Source: CAZHJK01 sp964533275 (GTDB taxonomy: Bacteria; Bacillota; Clostridia; Eubacteriales; Garciellaceae). Taken from it: DNA of 50,406 bases. The notes under the pieces were generated by a model. It was given only the letters and a program-made list of their open reading frames with translations, was not told where the DNA came from and searched no databases. A program made the position numbers and the translations under genes. The stretch is taken from contig CAZHJK010000020.1 in NCBI GenBank assembly GCA_964533275.1, forward strand, positions 1 through 50,406. The letters are read 5' to 3'. Below are positions 33,783 through 42,122 of the stretch, one piece after another. Within the stretch, counting starts at the first letter, position 1, and each line of letters begins with the position of its first letter.

Positions 33783-34023
33783 GCCGGTATAAAGAACTAT
33801 ATTCTAATTAATAGAATAACATGGTTTCAGTATATTCTATAAGGTTTTAAACAAATATTGGAGTCGATAGAATATAAAAAGGTTTACTTGTCAAAGTTGA
33901 ATATTCCCTATTTAGCTGACATTAGTAAATATTTTTTTATGATTAAATCGTTCTAATATAATAAATATCGTTCCATGTAAGAGAAAGATATAATACTAGG
34001 CAAAATTGAAAGGTGGGGAAAAC

Positions 34024-34242
34024 ATGAATCGAGTAGACATTAACGCTGAATATTGTAAGGAATGTGGATATTGTGTTAATTTTTGTCCAAAGAATGTCTT
34101 AAAAATAGGCGAGAAAATTAACAAAAAGGGATATTATGCCCCAGTGGTTGATAAACCAGATGCATGTATAGGTTGTGGTATTTGTGCAAAAGTATGTCCG
34201 GATGCAGTAATAGAAGTATATAAAGATGTAGAGGAGGCTTAA
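34024..34242 (+). CDS. 2-oxoacid:ferredoxin oxidoreductase, ferredoxin (delta) subunit
   Basis: This 72-residue 2[4Fe-4S] ferredoxin-type subunit has two classical clusters, CKECGYCVNFCP and CIGCGICAKVCP. It channels electrons from the thiamine enzyme to soluble ferredoxin. I start at ATG 34024, preceded by GGTGGGG; an in-frame TTG at 34006 overlaps that site. First of four tightly linked subunit genes. Confidence 0.88.
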   Translation: MNRVDINAEYCKECGYCVNFCPKNVLKIGEKINKKGYYAPVVDKPDACIGCGICAKVCPDAVIEVYKDVEEA

Positions 34243-34245
34243 GAT

Positions 34246-35301
34246 ATGGGTGAGAAAGTATTTATGCAGGGTAATCAAGCGTTAGCAGAATCTGCTATTC
34301 GTGCAGGATGTAAATTCTTTGCAGGTTATCCAATTACACCTTCAAGTGAAATCCCTGAATACTATTCAGCAAAAGCAAATGAATACCCAGAGGAAGAAAT
34401 TATTTTTGTTCAGGGCGAAACAGAGGTAGCAGTATTTAACATGGTGGCTGGTGCAGCTGCTACTGGAACAAGAGCTATGACAGCAACAGCCGGACCGGGT
34501 TTTAGCTTAGGACAAGAGGCGATGTCATTTATGGCGGCAGCAGATATTCCATCTGTTATCGTTAATGTTATGAGGCCAGGTCCCGCAGACGGAGAAATTC
34601 TAGCTTCTCAAGGAGACTATTTCCAAGCTGTAAAGGGCGGAGGTCACGGAGATTATAATAATTTAGTTCTAGCACCTTATTCAGTACAAGAAATGTGTGA
34701 ATTAATACAAGATGCTTTTGAACTAGCTGAAAAATATAGAAATCCTGTTGTTCTACTTACAGACGCACTATTAGGTAAGATGAGAGAGTCTGTGGTTTTA
34801 CCAGAGAGAAAAGAGCAAAATATTGATTTGAGTTGGGCGCTTAGAGGAGCAGAAGGAAGAGAGCATAATGTAATTACCACCTGTGGTGATGGAGCAGATC
34901 AATGGGAAGCATATAACCTAAGATTGCAAGAAAAGTTTAATAATATAAAGAAAAACGAAGAAAAATGGGAGAGCTATAACACCGAAGATGCAGATATTAT
35001 ACTTGTAGCCTATGGAAGTATGGCGAGAATTACTATCTCTGCAATGAATATGGCTAGAGAATTAGGGCTTAAAGTAGGTATGATTAGACCTATATCTTTA
35101 TGGCCTTTCCCTGAAAAAGCCTTTGCAGGTCTAGAGGATAAGGAATTCTTAGTAACAGAATTAAGTGCAGGTCAAATGGTAGAGGATGTAAAACTTACTG
35201 TACCTGATAAGGAAAAGGTTCATTTTTACGGACGACTTGGTGGTAAAATTCCTACCCCAAAAGAAGTGCTACAACAGATTCAAAAAATGGGGGTGAAGTA
35301 A
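34246..35301 (+). CDS. 2-oxoacid:ferredoxin oxidoreductase subunit alpha (VorB/KorA-like)
   Basis: The 351-residue alpha subunit has the family opening MQGNQALAESAIRAGCKFFAGYPITPSSEIPEY, FVQGETEVAVFNMVAGAAATGTRAMTATAGPGFSLG, and the C-terminal domain II with VAYGSMARI and GMIRPISLWPFP. The set delta-alpha-beta-gamma matches enzymes acting on branched 2-oxoacids or 2-oxoglutarate rather than single-chain pyruvate enzymes. It starts 3 bases after the ferredoxin stop. Confidence 0.88.
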   Translation: MGEKVFMQGNQALAESAIRAGCKFFAGYPITPSSEIPEYYSAKANEYPEEEIIFVQGETEVAVFNMVAGAAATGTRAMTATAGPGFSLGQEAMSFMAAADIPSVIVNVMRPGPADGEILASQGDYFQAVKGGGHGDYNNLVLAPYSVQEMCELIQDAFELAEKYRNPVVLLTDALLGKMRESVVLPERKEQNIDLSWALRGAEGREHNVITTCGDGADQWEAYNLRLQEKFNNIKKNEEKWESYNTEDADIILVAYGSMARITISAMNMARELGLKVGMIRPISLWPFPEKAFAGLEDKEFLVTELSAGQMVEDVKLTVPDKEKVHFYGRLGGKIPTPKEVLQQIQKMGVK

Positions 35302-36051
35302 TTGAAGACTGTATATAAAAAACCAGAAGTATTCACAGATGCCCATACAACTTATTGTGGGGGATGTGGACATGGAATAGTAAATAAAATTATAGCTGAA
35401 CTAGTGGATGAAATGGAATTGCGAGAAAAGGGTATTTTAGTATGGCCTATTGGCTGTTCTGTATATGCAGATAAATATTATAAGATGGATGCTGTATGTG
35501 CTCTTCATGGTCGAGCACCAGCAATAGCTACTGGTATTAAAAGAGCCTTGCCTGATAAATTTGTTATGGTTTATCAAGGTGATGGAGATATGGTATCAGA
35601 GGGTATGGCAGAAATTATGCATGCTGCAATAAGAGCTGAAAAATTCAGTGTAATCTTTATTAACAACGCTATTTATGGAATGACAGGTGGACAGATGGCT
35701 CCAACTACACTACTAGGTCAAAAAACTACTACATCACCTTATGGTCGTGATATTCCTACTAGTGGTCATCCTGTAAATATGGCAGAAATAATGGGTAATA
35801 TGCCGGGAGTATGCTACAGCCATAGAGTGGCAGTAAACACTCCAGGAAGAATTACACAAACTAAAAAAGCAATTAAAAAGGCATTTCAACTTCAACTAGA
35901 GGGCAAGGGGCTATCCTTTGTAGAGGTCCTTTCACCATGTCCTACAGGCTGGAAAATGAAACCAGTAAATGCTTTAAAGTGGATAGACACTACTATGACA
36001 GAGATTTATCCATTAGGAATATTTAAAGACATGGAAGGAGGAGAGGAATAA
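35302..36051 (+). CDS. 2-oxoacid:ferredoxin oxidoreductase subunit beta (TPP-binding)
   Basis: The 249-residue beta subunit carries the thiamine-diphosphate motif GDGDMVSEG...NNAIYGMTGGQMAPTT, after CGGCGHGIVNKII and PIGCSVYADKY. The cysteines near the N-terminus may hold a cluster. The start is TTG with GGGGGTG 6 bases upstream, directly following the alpha stop. Confidence 0.88.
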   Translation: MKTVYKKPEVFTDAHTTYCGGCGHGIVNKIIAELVDEMELREKGILVWPIGCSVYADKYYKMDAVCALHGRAPAIATGIKRALPDKFVMVYQGDGDMVSEGMAEIMHAAIRAEKFSVIFINNAIYGMTGGQMAPTTLLGQKTTTSPYGRDIPTSGHPVNMAEIMGNMPGVCYSHRVAVNTPGRITQTKKAIKKAFQLQLEGKGLSFVEVLSPCPTGWKMKPVNALKWIDTTMTEIYPLGIFKDMEGGEE

Positions 36052-36596
36052 TGAAACAAGAAATGCTTTTCTCCGGAATCGGTGGTCAGGGAATTATGAT
36101 GCTAGGAGAAATACTTTGTAATGTAGCAGGGGATGCTGGATATAATGTAACCTTTGCCCCTTTCTATGGACAAGAAAAAAGAGGTGGAAGAACGATGTGT
36201 CATGTAGTTATTGCTGACACAATGGAATCACCAATTATATCTGAAGCAAAAGTTATGCTTGTAATGGATGAAAAATCCTTAAATGATTTTGAAGATTTAG
36301 TTGCACCATATGAAGGTGTGTTGTTAATCAATAGTTCTATGATCGATAAAGAGCCTACAAGAAATGATATTAATGTGAAGAATTATCCATTTTATGATAT
36401 AGCAACTGATATTGGAAACTCTAAGGGAGCAAATATGGTAGCGTTAGGTGCATTAATGAGATATATACCTTTTATTTCTAAGGATGCAGTTATAGAAGAG
36501 GTGAAAAAAGCCTTTTCAGCTAAACCACAATTTATTGAGTCGAATATAAAAGCCTTTGAAGCAGGATATAACTATCAAATACTTCAAGAGGCATAG
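36051..36596 (+). CDS. 2-oxoacid:ferredoxin oxidoreductase subunit gamma
   Basis: The 181-residue gamma subunit shows FSGIGGQGIMMLGEILCNVAGDAGYNVTFAPFYGQEKRGGRTMCHVVIA, the pattern that marks this family and binds CoA-related parts of the complex. It overlaps the beta stop by one base (TAATG). It completes the four-subunit oxidoreductase. Confidence 0.88.
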   Translation: MKQEMLFSGIGGQGIMMLGEILCNVAGDAGYNVTFAPFYGQEKRGGRTMCHVVIADTMESPIISEAKVMLVMDEKSLNDFEDLVAPYEGVLLINSSMIDKEPTRNDINVKNYPFYDIATDIGNSKGANMVALGALMRYIPFISKDAVIEEVKKAFSAKPQFIESNIKAFEAGYNYQILQEA

Positions 36597-36697
36597 TATC
36601 AGCAAATCTTACTTAAAACATTTAAGTCTGTTTAATATGGTTACAATCTCGTTAAGAGATAAAAAAATAATACTTAAATAATAAGGAGGTAATAAGA

Positions 36698-37117
36698 ATG
36701 GTTGGTGAAAAAGTAGTTTTACGCGTTAGGATGTCAGCAGGGGATGCTCATTATGCTGGAGATTTAGTAAACGGATCAAGAATCTTAGATTTCTGGGGAG
36801 ATGTCGGAACAGAACTTTCTATTAGATTACATGGAGACGAGAGCTTATTCTTAGGTTATGAAGAAGTGAAATTTACAGCCCCTGTATATGCTGGAGACTT
36901 TATGGAATATGTAGGATGGATCGAAAAAGCTGGGAACTCATCCTTAACTTGTAAATTCGAAGCATACAAATACATTAGTCTTGTTAGAGATCCTGAACTT
37001 GCTTTATCAGCTGCTGATGTACTAGAAGAACCAGTACTTTGTGGAACTGCTACCGGTACACTTGTAGTAAAAAAAGCATTACAAAGAGGACCTCAAGATC
37101 CTAAATATCAAAAATAA
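36698..37117 (+). CDS. acl: Beta-alanyl-CoA:ammonia lyase-like hotdog protein
   Basis: This 139-residue hotdog protein is, from memory, very close to beta-alanyl-CoA:ammonia lyase (Acl) of Clostridium propionicum: MSAGDAHYAGDLVNGSRIL, WGDVGTELSIRLHGDESLFLGYEEVKFTAPVYAGDFMEYVGWIEKAGN, CKFEAYK, EEPVLCGTATGTL and QRGPQDPK. That enzyme makes acryloyl-CoA from beta-alanyl-CoA. It closes the cluster, 101 bases after the gamma subunit, with its own GGAGG. It is a diverged paralog of the lyase at 29922. Confidence 0.82.
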   Translation: MVGEKVVLRVRMSAGDAHYAGDLVNGSRILDFWGDVGTELSIRLHGDESLFLGYEEVKFTAPVYAGDFMEYVGWIEKAGNSSLTCKFEAYKYISLVRDPELALSAADVLEEPVLCGTATGTLVVKKALQRGPQDPKYQK

Positions 37118-37143
37118 TAACCCTATAAAAGAATAGAATGAAT

Positions 37144-37178
37144 AAAATTGCCGCCCATATGGACGGCAATTTTATTTT
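37144..37178 (+). terminator. Terminator closing the fermentation cluster
   Basis: AAAATTGCCG pairs with CGGCAATTTT around CCCATATGGA, followed by ATTTTC. Confidence 0.85.
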
Positions 37179-37203
37179 CTAAGGGTTGCGAGTTTTGTAC
37201 TAA

Positions 37204-37365
37204 TGGACTCTCCCATCCATATCCACTGGAGAATATGACTACCCCATAGAAAAAGCAGTAGTGATTTTATAAATAAAACAGACTAAGTCAGATGAAGTGA
37301 TATTTGTAGTGTTTTCGGATAGAGACTATGAGTTGTATAAAGGGAAATTAGTAGGTGAAGTATAG
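37204..37365 (+). pseudogene. Decayed macro-domain protein, C-terminal fragment
   Basis: In one frame with an internal TAA (37270-37272), the translation reads LPSISTGEYDYPIEKAVVIL then KSDEVIFVVFSDRDYELYKG, ending TAG. The first matches the ADP-ribose-binding loop of macro domains (normally ISTGVYGYP followed by a helix); the second matches their last strand and helix. The ~20 residues between them are lost. There is no start or N-terminal half, so this is a remnant. Confidence 0.6.
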
Positions 37366-37409
37366 AGGAACTAATTATATTATATTAGGCATAATATACA
37401 TTCTAAAAT

Positions 37410-37509
37410 TTATTGATGATAGAAGAAACATATGGTAAAGTAATAGTTAAGGAGTATATGGTAAATACAAGAAATCTTAAATTGTTATTATAAAAATATT
37501 TGCTTTAAG
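37410..37509 (+). pseudogene. Decayed copy of the 3' end of cas4
   Basis: TTGATGATAGAAGAAACATA (from 37412) is identical to the intact cas4 at 49986 onward, and similarity runs on for ~55 bases. After small deletions, GAAATCTTAA and ATTGTTATTATAAAAATATT match cas4 near 50063-50072 and 50178-50197. The order matches cas4 but ~105 bases and ~19 bases are missing. The fragment runs straight into the CRISPR leader, exactly as cas4 does at the right end. Confidence 0.75.
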
Positions 37510-37552
37510 TCATAATAACCCTTATAACCCCTATATTAATCGGGTTATAACC

Positions 37553-37672
37553 CTATGTTATTAGATGAAAAATGCATAAATTATAGAGCTATCATGCTGG
37601 GATTTAAAGAAATTAGCACAGTCAAAAAAACCACACAACCATTCATACTATTAGATTTGACCATTTATGACT
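37553..37672 (+). promoter_or_regulatory. CRISPR leader of array 1
   Basis: The AT-rich segment just before the first repeat shares blocks with the segment before the second array: GCATAAATTATAG, TTTAAAGAAA, ACAGTCAAAAAAAC and GACTG at the repeat junction. Shared sequence at both junctions identifies the leader, so array 1 is read on the plus strand with the newest spacers at the left. Between the acl terminator and here, I see only the two remnants listed. Confidence 0.8.
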
Positions 37673-40600
37673 GTTCCAAAGCATAATCCACTAAAACAAG
37701 GATTAAAACATGTTTTGAGTTTGCTTAAATCTTCCAGCATATTTGTTCCAAAGCATAATCCACTAAAACAAGGATTAAAACAATTAAAATATATAGACTG
37801 TAGACCAGTAAGGGAAAGTTCCAAAGCATAATCCACTAAAACAAGGATTAAAACATTCTGCTCTTTGCTTTACTAAATGTGCTCTATTTGTTCCAAAGCA
37901 TAATCCACTAAAACAAGGATTAAAACACACTTCTAATGCAAGAACCAAAGATGGAAAGCGTGTTCCAAAGCATAATCCACTAAAACAAGGATTAAAACTC
38001 TATCTTATATATCAGGGGTAATAAACCTAAATCAGTTCCAAAGCATAATCCACTAAAACAAGGATTAAAACATAAGACATACCTTCGCCACACATAAAAT
38101 GAATAGTGTTCCAAAGCATAATCCACTAAAACAAGGATTAAAACTTGAAAGATTACAAAATGGAAGTTATTGAACAAAATAGTTCCAAAGCATAATCCAC
38201 TAAAACAAGGATTAAAACCGATATATATAAAGTAATAGATAAATCTATACTAGTTCCAAAGCATAATCCACTAAAACAAGGATTAAAACTTCAATATGTC
38301 TTTGTCTTCTTCTTTGTCAAAATTGTTCCAAAGCATAATCCACTAAAACAAGGATTAAAACACTTTGCTATAGATTTATTGCCCCTACATATATCAGTTC
38401 CAAAGCATAATCCACTAAAACAAGGATTAAAACTCAAATTTTCTTTTAACACCTATGGTTCCAGTTGCTGTTCCAAAGCATAATCCACTAAAACAAGGAT
38501 TAAAACTTTACATTACTTCTTTTTATTATACCCAAAATCCTTCTTGTTCCAAAGCATAATCCACTAAAACAAGGATTAAAACTCATGGAGGTGAATAGGT
38601 TTGAAATATTGCGTAATTGTTCCAAAGCATAATCCACTAAAACAAGGATTAAAACTCAAACACTTAAATCAACTCCTGTCATAATGCTTAGTTCCAAAGC
38701 ATAATCCACTAAAACAAGGATTAAAACAATTTTCTATTTCGTCACTAACTTCTTCTAACCTTGTTCCAAAGCATAATCCACTAAAACAAGGATTAAAACT
38801 GTCCAACCCTTACATTTTACCTGCAATGCTACCCTGTTCCAAAGCATAATCCACTAAAACAAGGATTAAAACATAATTTTGGTTTGATCAAATAAACCCG
38901 ATGCACTTGTTCCAAAGCATAATCCACTAAAACAAGGATTAAAACTCTGCCTTTTCTCTAATCATTGCATTTTTAGGATAGTTCCAAAGCATAATCCACT
39001 AAAACAAGGATTAAAACTGAAATAATAGTAGAAGTACACATAGACAATAGAGAAGTTCCAAAGCATAATCCACTAAAACAAGGATTAAAACCTAGATGTA
39101 TTCCAAAAAAGTCTACCCAAGGAACGGGGTTCCAAAGCATAATCCACTAAAACAAGGATTAAAACTATAACCGACAAAATTCTATAGCCGACAGATGTTT
39201 AGTTCCAAAGCATAATCCACTAAAACAAGGATTAAAACTTCCTTATTAAAAGATTACACTAATTACACTAAAAGTTCCAAAGCATAATCCACTAAAACAA
39301 GGATTAAAACTTATAATTCTTTAACAGCAGAGGCTAAGGATTTTTGTTCCAAAGCATAATCCACTAAAACAAGGATTAAAACAAAACCAGGGGGTGGGTA
39401 TTAAAGAAATTAATTAAAGTTCCAAAGCATAATCCACTAAAACAAGGATTAAAACTCCATTGAACGATTAATTATAGACACCGCCTATCTAGTTCCAAAG
39501 CATAATCCACTAAAACAAGGATTAAAACTTGACCTATCAACTTGCGAGTAACAAAAATCAACATGTTCCAAAGCATAATCCACTAAAACAAGGATTAAAA
39601 CATGCTCCAGGTATTACTTCTGAATTAGGAAAAGAGTTCCAAAGCATAATCCACTAAAACAAGGATTAAAACACAATTCTTGAATATTTTTTCATGTGTA
39701 GCCCTCCAGTTCCAAAGCATAATCCACTAAAACAAGGATTAAAACTATACCACGGTAGCCTTGCCCCAGAATTACCATGTAGTTCCAAAGCATAATCCAC
39801 TAAAACAAGGATTAAAACCAAATAATGAAGAGCTTATGCAATCATTACCAGAATTGTTCCAAAGCATAATCCACTAAAACAAGGATTAAAACATGACCAA
39901 AATCTATGAAAGACTAGACCGAGAAAAGTTCCAAAGCATAATCCACTAAAACAAGGATTAAAACTCTCTCTTACATCTTCCTTAAGATCAGAACTAATAT
40001 GTTCCAAAGCATAATCCACTAAAACAAGGATTAAAACTTATACCTTGCAATATCAATTACTCCTGCTTTTTGGGTTCCAAAGCATAATCCACTAAAACAA
40101 GGATTAAAACCAAAAATAAAATCTGGTAAAGTAGAAAACAGGATAAGTTCCAAAGCATAATCCACTAAAACAAGGATTAAAACTTATTTGACCCACTACT
40201 TAATAGCACCCAGGAAATAGTTCCAAAGCATAATCCACTAAAACAAGGATTAAAACAAATAGATTCTACAAAATTAGGTGCTTGGGATCTGGGTTCCAAA
40301 GCATAATCCACTAAAACAAGGATTAAAACCAAAAGAAGTTGATCCCACTGATATTAATGATATTGTTCCAAAGCATAATCCACTAAAACAAGGATTAAAA
40401 CTGGAACATGGAAATAAATGAAAAAGCAAAAAAACAAGTTCCAAAGCATAATCCACTAAAACAAGGATTAAAACCATATAAAACAACACGAGTTACTGGA
40501 AAAGGACAGAGTTCCAAAGCATAATCCACTAAAACAAGGATTAAAACTGAAGTCTATCCAATTCATCTTTGAGTTTATTTTTTGTTCCAAAGCATAATCC

Positions 40601-41567
40601 ACTAAAACAAGGATTAAAACTCTTTGCAATTCATTTTCTATCCACCTCTACTCTTGTTCCAAAGCATAATCCACTAAAACAAGGATTAAAACAAAATCAC
40701 CCAAGACCTATTTAGCCAACCGCTCACAGTTCCAAAGCATAATCCACTAAAACAAGGATTAAAACTAGTAGGTTTAGATGGTACAATACTTTTAAGAGCT
40801 AGTTCCAAAGCATAATCCACTAAAACAAGGATTAAAACATTCTACCATATTAAATAATATAGAAGGATTAATTGGTTCCAAAGCATAATCCACTAAAACA
40901 AGGATTAAAACATCAAGAGGATGTACTACATTGTTTTCCCTTTGGGTTCCAAAGCATAATCCACTAAAACAAGGATTAAAACCCTTCTGGCGTAGGGGTA
41001 ATGGCACAAATAGAAAATGGTTCCAAAGCATAATCCACTAAAACAAGGATTAAAACGATAGTACTATAAAGAGGATGAATAAGGCTTTTAAGTTCCAAAG
41101 CATAATCCACTAAAACAAGGATTAAAACTAAATATAAAGGTCCTGGGGGCATCAGCAGAAAAGGTTCCAAAGCATAATCCACTAAAACAAGGATTAAAAC
41201 AAATATTTTTTCTATCCCTGAATACTATCTATAAAAAGTTCCAAAGCATAATCCACTAAAACAAGGATTAAAACAAAAGTCAGAGTATCAGGAGAAGATT
41301 AATAGCCTAAGTTCCAAAGCATAATCCACTAAAACAAGGATTAAAATACTTACCATGTCCGCAACAACATCCCATTGTATGAAGTTCCAAAGCATAATCC
41401 ACTAAAACAAGGATTAAAACTGGTAAAGATCTATCAGCTGTTTAGTCTCCTCTTCAGGTTCCAAAGCATAATCCACTAAAACAAGGATTAAAACCCGATT
41501 TCGGACGACTTTCCCTATACTCTATATAGAGTTCCAAAGCATAATCCACTAAAACAAGGATTAAAAC
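37673..41567 (+). CRISPR. Type I-B CRISPR array 1, 54 repeats and 53 spacers
   Basis: I counted 54 copies of a 37-base repeat beginning GTTCCAAAGC and ending GGATTAAAAC, with spacers of 34-39 bases (mostly 35-37). Every copy looks identical by eye except number 51 (41311-41347), whose final C is T. The repeat end ATTAAAAC is the size and type of the 8-base 5' handle on I-B crRNAs. The leader is on the left and the cas operon lies 0.55 kb to the right. Minus-strand frames here encode NPCFSGLCFGT repeats and are artefacts. Confidence 0.98.
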
Positions 41568-41949
41568 ACAAATTATAAAGATATAGGTAATAAAGAATTA
41601 ACATCATATTTTTTCTTTAAGAAAATATGTTCAAGAAGACATTTTAATCTCATGGGCGAATTAGATGCAAATGGGTGATGTTGGGTGATGTACAGAGCAG
41701 ATTAGATATTAGTGTTTTTCGTGGCCAATTAGGATGTTTTCAGGTGTTAAAGGTTTGTAAGTTGTATTGATGTCAGATGAATTATTATTATAAATTAATT
41801 CAAACTTACTCATTTGATATAGCATGACATTCAAGATTAGGTTGATTAATGATGTTTAGGGAGGCTATTCAATAACCGATCCCACTGGGATTACTTGTCG
41901 CAGATTCAAAGTATTATCAAATATTGTCCGCAATAAAATCATTAAAACA
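41568..41949. other. Non-coding tract between array 1 and cas operon, possible element remnant
   Basis: This tract holds no gene. Features seen are a tandem GGGTGATGTT/GGGTGATGTA (about 41671-41691), and a stretch with TTTTCGTGGCCAATTAGG and TTTTCAGGTGTT (about 41721-41750) that recalls the non-coding ends of IS21-type elements. A short frame ending SKYYQILSAIKSLKQKLNSL (about 41905-41964) is of unknown origin. None can be assigned firmly. Confidence 0.3.
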
Positions 41950-41987
41950 AAAACTGAACTCTTTATAAGAGATCAGTTTTTTTTTAT
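41950..41987 (+). terminator. Terminator upstream of the cas operon
   Basis: CTGAACTCTT-TAT-AAGAGATCAG is followed by nine T. It would isolate the cas operon from read-through of array 1. The ~135 bases that follow, up to cas8b, hold no clear promoter. Confidence 0.8.
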
Positions 41988-42122
41988 ATGAAATTGTAAT
42001 AATAACGAAAAATATAGATTATTTTTTTATTTCTTGAAATATTTAAAGGGAAAAACAATATTAATGTTGAAAAAGTAGTATATGTAAAATTTTTCAAAAT
42101 AAAAAATGAAAGGAGGGTAAAA

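Noticed and set aside
37651..41182. Several minus-strand frames encoding repeated NPCFSGLCFGT / LVLVDYALE peptides
   Set aside because: They are translations of the CRISPR repeat, with no start sites or independent coding signal.
37673..41567. Self-targeting spacers matching genes in this window
   Set aside because: I noticed none by eye; short or mismatched matches cannot be excluded without a search of all 53 spacers.
41905..41964. Short frame ending SKYYQILSAIKSLKQKLNSL as a gene
   Set aside because: No start or ribosome site, and it runs into a terminator; at most a fragment of unknown origin.
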